NCBI RefSeq assembly: GCF_030269925.1
Contig: NC_085128.1
Location: 9,860,501-9,924,500 of the forward strand
DNA length: 64,000 nt
Direction: 5' to 3'
Source: Bombyx mori
Lineage: Eukaryota; Arthropoda; Insecta; Lepidoptera; Bombycidae
A program made the position numbers and the translations under genes. Within the stretch, counting starts at the first letter, position 1, and the number at the start of each line of letters is the position of its first letter. The notes under the pieces were generated by a model. That model worked only from the letters and a program-made list of their open reading frames with translations, was not told where the DNA came from and made no database searches. This document shows, piece after piece, positions 11,881 to 22,440 of the stretch.

Positions 11881-12512
11881 TGTATGCTCAGAGGATCGGT
11901 TATTGCCAAGTGGGTCGTGAACTCGGACAAGGACACAGTAAAACTCTAACAGTGACTGACATAAAATGCGCGGACTAATCCGGTGGATTTAAAAGCACGA
12001 TTTTTCACGTTCTTTGAAAGTAAAAAATGATTTTTGAAAGTTTTTTCCGCATGGTGCTTAAAAGATATAAACGCTTCATTTGTCGTACACAAAGCAAAGT
12101 TTTGTGCCTAATTAAACCCTCGTACATACAATATACCGAGACGTTGACTTTATTTAACTTTATAGTAGTTTCAAGAAAAAAGCTAATTCGTACGAATTTT
12201 GTCACTTATTATTCATTCAGATTTTAATTAAGTCCATGTAGTTTGGTTTGAATACTCGAACTCTTTGTCAAATACAATATGGAAACATATTTAAAAAGAC
12301 GCGTATGAGCAGTGTGACGATATTAATTTAGATTAAATTTATTTATAATTCATATTTAATTAAAGTTACTTTTGATGGTACGATGTTAAAATATTATATA
12401 GGTATATAATATTTATTAACTTATAAACTGACTCAATCAAGTTTTAAGTTGTAATATTAATGAGTTATACTGAGGTGTAGTTCGGATTTTGCATCATGTT
12501 TCACACGGCTTA
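11881..12512. other. AT-rich stretch, nothing recognised
   Basis: Opposed open frames of 66 codons overlap at 12005-12227 but show no family resemblance. I see no repeat that I can name. Confidence 0.5.
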
Positions 12513-12734
12513 TCACTACATAGTATAAAACAAAGTCGCTTTCTCTATCCCTATATCTGTCTTTCCCTATGTATGCTTAAATCTTTAAAACTACGCAACG
12601 GTTTTTGATGCGGTTTTTTTTAATAGATAGAGTGATTAAAGAGGAAAGTTTATATGTATAATAACATCCATTAAATAGTGGAGAAATCAATAATAAATTA
12701 CAGTTTCCGAAGCAAAGCGAGGGCGGGTCGCTAG
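12513..12734 (+). mobile_element. Non-autonomous Helitron-like element (CTAG end)
   Basis: It begins TCACTACATAGTATAAAACA and ends in GAGGGCGGGTCGCTAG followed by T. The ends fit the Helitron rule (5' TC, 3' CTRR, insertion between A and T). No coding capacity. Confidence 0.6.
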
Positions 12735-13824
12735 TTAACAATAATTCGCTAAGTTGAGATTCCAATGTAGAGCAAAACCTATGTTTGAAACTTCTTGTAC
12801 AATAAATACTGGACGTTATATTCTCTGCTGTCAAGAATTAGTCCATTTTCATCAATCTTTCCTTTGTCTTCCAGACTAAACGAAGAAATAGTTGGTTGAT
12901 TAATGAAAACAAAAAAAGGGTTTCTTTTCATGATGCTCATTGTTTTGTTTCCATGAAGTGGCTTGGATGTAATTCTTTGTTGAAATCAGATTATCACTTA
13001 CTAATCTGGTAAAATTAAATATTTAATCTATGATGTAATTCATTTACGTGAAATATTATTTTAGAATGAAATCTGCATCGTGTATAGTTTGATTCTATAT
13101 ACATATTTGCGATCGGCTACCTGGCTTTCGGTAAAATTGCTAAGGAAAGACGGACCTATTATAAATTGACTTTCAAAGCGTTGTTTCTATGAGTAGTGGG
13201 AAGTTCACGGGCTTCCGCATCGTGTCACGCACTGATCAGTTTGATATCACGTTGCTGCACCATATTTTCACGGTCATGGTCAATCGGGACGACGAGACAT
13301 CCGACTTACAGGCTAGAGTAGTCGAAGTCTGAAGGCGGAAGCGGTATTTACGTTGTGATGTCTACGAGAGTAGACAATACTTTATGTGAAGAAAAGTCAT
13401 AGATGGAGCAGCTCATCTTTGTCTTTTTAACAAGTAATACAAATTGTGCAATCAACTCGGTATCTGCCGCTACTTAGTGGTTAAGATTGCCACTTTTTCG
13501 GTTGAAACCCTGATCGCTAGAGCGAGCGTCTTAATATTATTATTTTTCTTTTTTCAAACATTTGTCAGTTATTTTCTTTACCTCTAACTCAATTCCGCTC
13601 TTTAATTCTCTGGCTAAAATTGAATAGTACGCGTAATGCATTCCAGGAAGCAGTAGAAGAAATGATGAAAATACGCTTCTTCGGTATGTTAATTCGATGG
13701 GCTAAAAGTTTATTGATTACTACTATAAAACATCATTATCAGTGTTTTGATTTTAACAAATTGCAAAACATAAGGCTCTGCGTGGCTCTGCTTTAGCCCA
13801 ATTTTCTTTTGTATTTATTGCTTG
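12735..13824. other. AT-rich stretch with an unassigned GC-richer patch
   Basis: Bases 13105-13380 are richer in GC (GGGCTTCCGCATCGTGTCAC is typical) and look like an old dispersed repeat, but I cannot assign a family or a coding frame. Confidence 0.4.
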
Positions 13825-14062
13825 TTTTTAATGCTTAGATCACGGCCCACCTGGCGTTATGTGGTTACCGACGCCCATAGACATCTACAATGTAAATGCC
13901 GCCACCCACCTTGAGAAATGAGTTGTAAGGTCTCACTTTTAATAGTACAACGGTTGCCCCACCCTTCAAACCGAAACGCATTATTGCTTCACGGCAGAAA
14001 TAGGCAAGGTGGTGGTGATACCTACCCGTGCGGACTCACAAGACGTCCTACCACCAGTAATG
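13825..14062 (-). repeat. Bm1 SINE, 3' half with small deletions
   Basis: It matches the Bm1 body from ATGCTTAGATCACGGCCCAC to GGACTCACAAGACGTCCTAC, with a gap near the 3' end. Confidence 0.82.
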
Positions 14063-15248
14063 TTTTCCTACATTTCGGTCGACCAATCGCAAGGAGCATC
14101 TAATACCCAGATACGATGCTTGTTCTCTACCAATATAATCCCCTTCATTCTCTATAATCCATCCATAATTTAAACTACGATTTAAAAAGAAAACAGACTT
14201 GACAGATTTATGTGAAAATCTTTACTTAATACAATAATGTAGGTTGTTTTTTTAAATTTTAAACTAAATAAGTCACTACGTATTTATTATTATTATTATT
14301 ATAATGAAGTACATAGTTTAGTATGAATAAATTTAAGAGTAGTTTTCGGGCATGATAAGCTCTTTTGTATTCATATTAATACGTGAACGTACATTAAAAT
14401 AAATTGTTTCAATTTTATGATTCCCACGAAATGGAATAACTGTTGTTTTTGAAACTCCCGTAAATTAGAATGTTTACGAAGTTTCATAGCCTCAAAATGT
14501 AGGCAATTTATCATCATTATTTGGAGTCGTATTTATGCTAACGATAAGCTTTGTAACTACAAATTATAGGTATAGGGAGAATGTTCGTATGAATATTAAT
14601 TTTGAAGACCTTCATGCGTCAAATATCAATGTTTATTTTAGTACGTGATTTTGGTCCCGCGTTACAGATCCCTTTTCTGTAATGTAACCGAATATAACTA
14701 GAACTATATTGAAAGGCTTCGGGCACACACGTTTTGATACAAAGCCATTGATTTCTCGGCAAAGTGTCCCTGTGATTGATTGATGGAGAGTCCAGTCCAC
14801 GAGTTTGTGGGCTTCCGCTACTATATGACAAATGACTATATGTCAGTTTAGCTACATACAGAATAGAAATTCGACAAAACAGCGAGAATATAAGAAAAAA
14901 AAGAAATAGACAGAAAATATGGAAATGAAGTCCACGTTACAAATGTTTGATGTTTCATAATAATTTTGTATACTCAGATATTATTGTGAAATTCAATTTC
15001 CTGATGAATGCGAATTTTGATTGTTTGTAAATTACGTTCTATTATAATAAAAGTGCTAAGCGTAAAATAAATCAAATGTTTCATCTGCAAAGGTTCATGC
15101 AATGCAAATAAAATCATGCACTTATCAATTCACATTACGTGAATTTTGGTATTTTACAATCTGTTATGATGTACCTTTACAATTGGTACCTATCATTTAT
15201 TAAATTGTTGCATCATTTTACTATTGCTGGTATTGGTTATTTTTATAT
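14063..15248. other. AT-rich stretch, nothing recognised
   Basis: It contains a short ATT microsatellite near 14285 and no convincing gene or named repeat. Confidence 0.5.
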
Positions 15249-15450
15249 ACTCACTAACTGTATCCGGCGGCTTCGCTCGCATGGTTAAGGAAAGTGTCAG
15301 GGGGAATTAGAGGTTTTTTTCGGGATAAAAAGTAGCCTATGCTACTCTCCTGACTCACTATTACTCTAAAAAATTCATGTCAATCCGTTGCTTCGTTTCT
15401 TCGTGAAAGAAGGATAAACAAATACACTTTCACACTTATAATATTAATAC
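15249..15450. repeat. Dispersed insect repeat, class uncertain
   Basis: It shows the familiar run of short motifs GGCGGCTTCGCTCGC, GGGATAAAAAGTAGCCTATG, TTCATGTCAATCCGTTGCTT and TTTCACACTTATAATATTA. These occur together in many scattered insect repeats. I cannot fix its class. Confidence 0.55.
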
Positions 15451-15591
15451 TTAAGTATAGAGTTTACGTGATCCAAACGCCAAAATAAAATTATTTGCGA
15501 CTTAATTTACAAGTTCAAGTATACTTCATATAAAGTCCGAAATAATAATATCATGTCACTAAAAAGACCTAAGTTTAATCGGTACGTGACC

Positions 15592-15962
15592 CAGCCCCCT
15601 AAGAGCTTCGAGCTCCACCTACTTTATGCAGGGAGGAACCCAGACGTGGGTCCTGGTGGGACGGTGGGTCGCCCGTAATAGTAAGCCAGGTGATGGTAGG
15701 CCGCGTTCCCCCGACCGCTCCGGGGGAAGGTGCAGTGCGGCGCCATCAAGGCGGGCTCCCAGCCCGTCAACCGAGGGAACCGGTGGTCGTGTCGCCAGCG
15801 GCTGCCAGACCGGCGTCTGGGGGACGGCGGGATGAATGCAATATGCTCTGCGCCGACCCTGTTCTGCTGTCTCAATAATCCCGACTGAGCTCTAGTCCGG
15901 TCCGGGGTTGGACGCCGGCTGTGAGTGGCAGGAGTTTTTAGTGAGGTTCAACTCCCACATAC
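15592..15962 (+). mobile_element. Diverged R1-clade LINE 3' UTR fragment
   Basis: It aligns over its length with the 3' UTR of the R1 copies at 21988-26169 and 49153-50192, sharing CCCCCTAAGAGCT, the TTCCCCC/GGGGGAA hairpin and AGGAGTTTTTAGTGAGGTTC. It is far more diverged than those two are from each other, so it is an older insertion or a sister family. A Bm1 copy interrupts it just before the terminal hairpin. Confidence 0.9.
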
Positions 15963-16297
15963 ATTTTTTTATTGCTTAGATAGGTGGACGAGCTCACAGC
16001 CCACCTGGTGTTAAGTGGTTACTGGAGCCCATAGACATCCACAACGTAAGTGCGCCACCCACCTCGAGATATAAGTTCTAAGGTCTCAAGTATAGTTACA
16101 ACAGCTGCCCCACCCTTCAAACCGAAACGCATTACCTACTGCTTCACGACAGAAATAGGCAGGGTGGTGGTACCCACCCGCGCGGACTCACAAAGGTAAT
16201 TACGCAAATTATAATTTTGCGGGTTTCATTTTTATTACACGATGTTATCGTGGAAGTCAATCCTCAACATCTGTTTGACAAGTTTGTAAATTATCAA
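15963..16297 (-). repeat. Bm1 SINE inserted in the R1 fragment
   Basis: It runs from the T-rich tail through the body to the TTATTACACGATGTTAT region and is truncated at its 5' end. ACATAC occurs at 15957-15962 and 16298-16303, a likely target-site duplication. The bases after it (CCC) would continue the R1 3' UTR. Confidence 0.85.
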
Positions 16298-16303
16298 ACA
16301 TAC

Positions 16304-16999
16304 CCATTGTGGCATTAAACAACGTAAATCAGTCTGCAGCTTGTAATTTGTATGTAAATATGTGTGATATGTATCTTAGACGTGAAAGGGCTTAACAGAA
16401 GATCAAGAAATTTTGAGATCGTCCACTCTGTGTAAGAAATCGTAAAAGGATTACACTCAAATTGATGATCCACGCGGATCACATTTATTATTTTTAGAGA
16501 GAATGTACGAAAATGTCAAGTAAAATGAACTTTCGCTCGAGATATTTGTTTGAGCTCCTTTACATAGAACTGCCACATTTTCATTCTCCGGACTCCTTTG
16601 AGCTGGAACCAAGGATTTCTTTTATATTACAGTTTTCTTTGTTATTTATACTTACCTCTCTACTTTGTCAAATTAAGTGCTTGCTATATTAAGCTGTTAT
16701 ATTATGGCACGTCACTTTGTTTTTTCTATTATTAAAAGTTTTGCTTCACGTTCAATGAGTAAATATGTATTCAATGGTAATTGTAAAGTTAAATTAATAA
16801 AGATTACATTATTATGAAGATTTCAGAAGTGTCAGTGTGCAAAAATTATTAAATCATTGGAACTATATTATTCTATATGGAATGATGCGACTAATGTTAG
16901 AGTTATAATACCACAATCAGGTACAATATTTTTAAGCAGGTTCCTAATACACGTTAACGGACCATTTCCACGATGAAAGTATAAAACGTATTAAAAACG
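16304..16999. other. AT-rich stretch, nothing recognised
   Basis: No open frame, splice-framed coding block or named repeat was found. Confidence 0.5.
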
Positions 17000-17108
17000 C
17001 TAGTTTAGTGGCTTGGCTTAGCCCCTAGCATTGCTGATGTCCATGAGCGACGGTACACTCACCATCCGTTAGGGCCGTAGGCTAGTCTACAAGGGCAATA
17101 AAAAAAAT
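17000..17108 (+). repeat. Short dispersed repeat (family with GGCAATAAAA tail)
   Basis: It has TTGGCTTAGCCCCTAGCATT, then GTCCATGAGCGACGGTACAC and a tail of AAGGGCAATAAAAAAAA. The same family recurs at 37540-37645 and 43010-43130. It is probably a SINE or the 3' end of a LINE. Confidence 0.6.
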
Positions 17109-17737
17109 CCTCAAAAAATGTATCGCATAAAGTATTTTTCAAGGCGCCAGTGTTTACTGGCGGCAGGGCGCCTTGTGAGTAAGCAAGTGTAGGTTGATGA
17201 TGGTCTATGAGCCCCCTGACCACTTACCACTAGCGCCGGGAACTCATCTCATGATGTAGTGCAACAAAGTAAGATTTTTTTTAATTCTAAGGTACTACGT
17301 GATTTTTTAAACTATAGTTAAAGTGCGGTATGTTTGGATAACAAAAAATTATTTACCTCCTTCTTTCCAATAATAAATTCTTGCTCGCCGATATTGAATA
17401 ATACCTTTGTGTTTGAACAGTTCATTTGTATGATTTCCGTGTACAATGAAGACTACTCTTTAATTTTCATGTCCCAATTATCATCATAAATCGAAGCTAC
17501 AACCGAAATAACATAATACCTACCGAATTGTTTTAGTACAAAATAAATCTAAAAGTGTATTCGAGGAGAATTCAAAAAAAAAAACAAATTATAACAATAC
17601 GTACATAACCAATACTATACTAACTATATTATAGATTACATTTGGTTCAGTTTATAGTAATCATAGCAAACGGATCGTAGTTTCGAGGTCCAATACTTTT
17701 TTATAATATTACATTAAAACTTAATAATTGTTCTCAG

Positions 17738-17946
17738 GAGTACGAGGCCTCCATAATTTGGAAATCAACGTGCCAAATGCAGTGCTACTCGGTGAGACCG
17801 TAACTCTAGAATGTAGCTGGCAGCTTGAAGATGAAGAGGCTCTATACAGCGTCAAATGGTATCGCGGAAGAGAAGAATTCTATAGATATATACCAAAAGA
17901 ATTACCGCACACCAGAGTATTTCCTCTACCAGGAATAGAAGTTGAT
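17738..17946 (+). CDS. Beaten-path family protein, exon encoding Ig domain 1 (first half)
   Basis: Beat proteins are secreted or membrane-anchored neuronal immunoglobulin proteins that act in axon guidance and in synaptic partner recognition with Side-family receptors. The exon follows the acceptor TTGTTCTCAG and ends at GAT before GTAAGT. It starts in phase 1 and ends in phase 0 (209 bp). It encodes the N-terminal half of the first Ig fold: PNAVLLGETVTLECSW carries the first Ig cysteine, followed by the Beat hallmark YSVKWYRGREEFYRY and then VFPLPGIEVD. No signal peptide is encoded here, so at least one upstream exon is missing from view. Family assignment is strong; I cannot say which Beat paralogue it is. 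Confidence 0.92.
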
Positions 17947-18600
17947 GTAAGTCAATATTTCAACATGTTTTATTGGCATTAGTAGTGAGGTTACTTTACG
18001 GCTCATTTGATGCTCACGAATTTAACACCACAACAGAATGTCGCTGCACATCTTGAGACGCGTAATCTAAGTCTTCATTGCAGTGAACAAACTCTCTTGC
18101 CTTTCAAACCCAAACGTATTGTTTTCCGCAGAAAACGCAGTATACTCCGGTGCGCGCTTAATTAACACATACCAGAAATGCAATATATTTTACACAAAGT
18201 TAAAAATAAACACACTAAATAATAATATGTACATAAAAATAATTAATTTATTTCAAATTACCTCCTAAACATTCATTGTAACGAAATCATTTCCACTTGA
18301 CTTAGCTACGGTATTTACTGGGAAGAAAATTAGATCTTTTGAAAATGTTAATGGGACTGTCGCTCTCTGAAAATTGAAAAGATGAATTCGGCGACATCTT
18401 TTTTCATTTCATGTTTGATTTTTTTTTTGTAAATAAATTCTTTGGTCCAAAATTAATTTGTTATAGGTAATTAATGTTTGAATAAAAGAAATCCTTTATC
18501 TACTTTAAGCATGTTTGCGCCAACGCGCTGTGTAATTGTGGACGTTAGACGGCTTCGGAGGATTACCTGATGCTTACAAAGTGTATTTATGTCGATTTAG

Positions 18601-18736
18601 ATATCAAGATCAGGAGCGCGGCGCGTGGTCCTACAGCAGGCGACACCGGCGATGGCGGGTCGATTCCGTTGTGAAGTGTCAGCCGACGCGCCAACATTCC
18701 ACACGGAAATACGCTCGGCACCCCTAGAAGTCGTCG
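18601..18736 (+). CDS. Beaten-path family protein, exon encoding Ig domain 1 (second half)
   Basis: The acceptor is GTCGATTTAG and the donor is G before GTAAGA. Phase 0 enters, phase 1 leaves (136 bp). The only long open frame reads ISRSGARRVVLQQATP, then AMAGRFRCEVSADAPTFHTE, then IRSAPLEVV. The Cys in FRCEVS pairs with the Cys of the previous exon to close the first Ig fold. The split of an Ig domain over two exons after the PGI-VD motif fits the hallmark order of the family. It sits 654 bp downstream of the preceding exon and before a 14.4-kb intron. Confidence 0.92.
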
Positions 18737-19041
18737 GTAAGATATCAAACAAGAACCGACGTATCCATATAAAAAAAATATAAAAAAATTAAAAAAATAT
18801 ATTAAGCCACACGTTAACCGTGTTTCGAGGACCAGACTTAACAAAACGAATACTGTCGCTTACTTTGAGATAAATTATGGTTGTCCTACACTTCAACGTT
18901 TCAAGCCAGAGCGAACGGTTTTGGAAATAAGCAGTTTAGAGGCACGATTGCCGTCCAACAATACGGCATATCAGTAGTCGTTGGGGGAAAACGTAAAGAA
19001 TGCATACTACGAATAAGCATAGTATGTTCAGTTAGAATAAA

Positions 19042-19429
19042 TCTTATCTTATACCTTTAAACGAGCAATTCTTGTATATTAATATATATATAATCTGAAT
19101 CTCGGAAACGGCTCCAACGATTTTCATAAAATTTAGTATACAGGGAATTTCGGGGGCGATAAATCGATCTAGCTACGAATTATTTTCAGAAAATGTTGTT
19201 TTAATCGTGTTTTCTATTTTCAACTTTATCGATTGACTCTTCCCGACATCTATTGGTGAATAATAATACTATTAAGCTATTTCAGCAGATGGCGTTGTTA
19301 AGCCACGCGAAGCCAATGAGTACTTGGTTTAAGGTTAGACCAAGAAAATGAATTGTTTATTTATATGATTTGTGTCTTTTTCATATAAAATATTTTAAAA
19401 AAACCGAGCCAAGCTCGGTCATCGTTTAG
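19042..19429 (+). mobile_element. Non-autonomous Helitron, copy 1
   Basis: It begins TCTTATCTTATACCTTTAAA, carries ATCTGAATCTCGGAAACGGC, and ends with the hairpin CCGAGCCAAGCTCGG followed by TCATCGTTTAG and a T. The 5' TC, the subterminal hairpin and the near-CTRR end are Helitron features. Its closest relative in the window is at 19966-20265. Confidence 0.82.
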
Positions 19430-19965
19430 TTATGATTATTTAGTCTATAATCCTCTGTTCGTAGCCTCATTAATACAATTATAATAATTTGTTAAAGTAA
19501 CAAAAAACATTTTTTTAATTCTTATTAATTTCCCCTTATAAGTTACAAGTATGTTTTGCGTATTATTCTTTAAAATTTTAATTGATCATTAAAAATAACA
19601 TGATAAAAGGTCAGTCGCTTTAACGAAAACACTTTGATAATTGTATCATTTGTGTAAACATAATTTACTTGCGTCAGACATGAAGCCCAGATATCACAAT
19701 TGTTGATATCAGATTTATTCACCCCGAAATAATAATCGTTTTCTAAGAATTACGTATCAAATTAAAAACTGTTATTTAACAATATTTGTTTGGGGCCTTT
19801 TCAAATCAACGGATATCATAAAATTAAATTAAATATAACCAAATGATTTTATCTTATCAAGAACACAACAATTTAATTCACTGACCCAGTCTAAATCAAG
19901 TTAGTTTAAATCAAGAAAATATACATTAAAAGTAACAACAAATAATTCATAAACACACTATCGTA

Positions 19966-20265
19966 TCTTATCTTATACTTTTAAACGAGCAATTCTTGTA
20001 TATATATAATCTGAATCTCGGAAACGGCTCCAACGATTTTCATAAAATTTAGTATACAGGGGATTTCGGGGGCGATAAATTGATCTAGCTAAGATTTATT
20101 TTCAGAAAATGTTGTTTTATCCGTGTTTTCAATAATTAACTCATTCCGACATCTATTGGCGAATAATAATACTATTTTTCTTAATTGAGGGTAACTAACC
20201 GCTTTAAAGAAACAGCAAGATGGCGTTATAAAAAAAAAACCGAGCAAAGCCCGGTCATCATCTAG
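19966..20265 (+). mobile_element. Non-autonomous Helitron, copy 2
   Basis: It has the same start (TCTTATCTTATACTTTTAAA) and the same interior as copy 1, with internal deletions. The end is CCGAGCAAAGCCCGG, then TCATCATCTAG before T. The hairpin carries one change that breaks a pair. Confidence 0.85.
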
Positions 20266-20684
20266 TGTATTATATTTAGCGAAAATATATTCAGCTCCAT
20301 CCCATTAATGCCCGGGGCTTCGTCTGTGGCACGTCTGTTTACCCTCTTTCTTGGATGGCGCCATTTAAAAATGAAGCACCAATAAAATCCCTCAATTCAT
20401 AGACGCTTTAAACACAACATAAAAATATTATATGATATTCACGCCGATAGTACATTTGAAATAAGACATAGTATGAATATACAACTATTTCTGTTTGTTA
20501 GCTTACTAGCCGTAGGCGTTTGTTTTCACCAACGACACTTTTGCACTGACGCCGTCCTAGATTCTGTGTCTTTGCTAGATTCGCGACAAACAGCAGTTTA
20601 AGGCGAGCGCAGTGTCCTAATAAGGTTTTTACGTAATAACGTTTTAGGCATCTAAAATTTTATATCATAAAAAAACTTAATGTT

Positions 20685-20868
20685 TTTTATATTGCTTCTA
20701 TGGGTGGACGAGCTCACATCCCACCTGGTGTTAAGTGGTTACTGGAGCCCATAGACATCTACAACGTAAATGCGCTACCCACCTTGAGATATAAGTTCTA
20801 AGGTCTCAAGTATAGTTACAACGGCTGCCCCACCCTTCAAACCAAAACGCATTACTGCTTCACGACAC
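20685..20868 (-). repeat. Bm1 SINE, 3' half
   Basis: It runs from TATTGCTTCTATGGGTGGAC through CGCTACCCACCTTGAGATAT to CTGCTTCACGAC, where it stops. Confidence 0.87.
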
Positions 20869-21304
20869 TGCTTCTCTTTCTATAGATTTATTTCCCTGAG
20901 CTAATTAAATTTTGTGACGTCAACCCGCAACTGTGTAATGAAATATACACGAATACCGATAGTGTAATAATAAAAAACATGAACTAGAACGAAGACGTGA
21001 TAAAATTGTGGATCTGTGTTCATCATGTAAAAGATGAGAGAGTCGCTTGAAAATTCATTCTGTTTTTTTCGGGGTCGCATTATGTAAGCGGGCCCTCACG
21101 TCGTGATTCATGCGGATACCATGACGTGACACATCTACAGCGGCTCTGTAATTTAATAGTGCTCACGTAGCCGCTATTTTATGGGACTTGTCTTATGGAC
21201 CTTTTCAATTTTTCATAAAAAAAAATTATTGTATTTTTTGACTTGTTTTTTCGTTTATTTGTAAATATTTTTACTAATTTAAAAAAAAAAATTAAGAATA
21301 CAAA

Positions 21305-21472
21305 AAAAAACCGTTGAGTTTGTTTCGCCGGTTCTTCTCAGGACTGTGGCTTTTTTCGAAACCGGTGGTAGAGTTAACATTGTTATTTTTATTTATATTT
21401 TGACATTCAACAAGTGTGTTATACTGACATCTAAGTTGAAATAAATGATTTTGAATTTGAATTTGAATTTGG
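21305..21472 (+). repeat. Lepidopteran repeat 3' end with GAATTT tail
   Basis: CGCCGGTTCTTCTCAGGACT, then CGAAACCGGTGGTAGAGTT, then AAATGATTTTGAATTTGAAT in tandem hexamers. This is the look of a LINE or SINE 3' end with a short tandem tail. Confidence 0.6.
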
Positions 21473-21972
21473 ATCGCGTTTGTCCTCTAAATCCGTTATA
21501 CACTAATATAATAAAGCCGATTCTCATGTCAACGCGAATTGTTCTGAAATTATCGTTCCGATAAACTAACTATTGGTGTAACAAAATTTATCTACGCCAA
21601 AGTCGCCGAGCTATATGGTTGCGTGATCACAAATGATCGTGTGTTCGAATCTTAAATGGGAACGCGAAATCGATGGGTTGTCGAAGTCGGTTTTATTGCT
21701 GATACAAACATAGATAGTTCTGTATCCGACTTGCGTCGATATATTTACGCAAATAAAGTTTAAATTGAACGGAGCAGAACATAAATTCATTTCGTTGAAA
21801 ATGTCTAGATTGCTTATAAAAAAAAGACTCCCGCATTTCACTGGCAACGATTTCACGCTGTAAGTTTCTCCTGTGTTATGTATTGACTAAAAACACACAA
21901 TAGTACCCTTCGACTCTGAAAACAAAAAAAACTTAACAAACTTGCTGAACTCTAAACCCGACTTGAACTCCG

Positions 21973-21983
21973 ACCCCGTGTAC

Positions 21984-21987
<4 letters not shown>
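21973..21987. repeat. Target-site duplication, left copy (R1 LINE)
   Basis: ACCCCGTGTACAGTT here and at 26170-26184 flank the R1 element exactly. The left copy is directly followed by the poly-T run. Confidence 0.95.
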
Positions 21988-22036
<49 letters not shown>

Positions 22037-22440
22037 CCACAGGAGAAAATCGCCGGATCCCCACCCGCGCGGCAGGTGGGGTATGTGGGAGTTGAACCTC
22101 ACTAAAAACTCCTGCCGCTCACAACCGGCGCCCTACCTCGGACCGGGCCGGAGCCCAGTCGGGGCTATTGAAACGGCGGGACAGGGTTGACGCAGAGCAC
22201 ATTACATCCATCCCACCGTCCCACGGACGCCGGACCGGTGGCCGCCAGCGAAACGACCACCGGTTCCCTCGTTCAGCGGGCCGAGAGCCCGCTTTGATGG
22301 CGCCGCGTTACACCTTCCCCCAGAGCGGTCGGGGGAACGCGGTCTACCATCACCCGGCTTCCTATTGCGGGTGAGCGTGCAGAGCACGCCACCCCTCGTC
22401 TGGGTCCCTCCCCGCACAAAACGGGTGGGACCCCTAGCTC
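22037..22440 (-). promoter_or_regulatory. R1 LINE 3' UTR with conserved hairpins
   Basis: The stop of ORF2 is at 22441. The UTR holds four hairpins (positions listed under the copy at 49153-50192) and the terminal GC-rich hairpin CCCCACC/GGTGGGG. In R1-clade LINEs the 3' UTR is commonly what the reverse transcriptase recognises; that role here is inferred. Confidence 0.7.

Noticed and set aside
15624..15878. Overlapping open frames on both strands
   Set aside because: They fall in the non-coding 3' UTR of an old R1 fragment. GC-rich composition explains the open frames.
19042..20265. The two Helitrons as one inverted or tandem structure
   Set aside because: They are two separate insertions in the same orientation, each with its own TC start and CTAG-type end.
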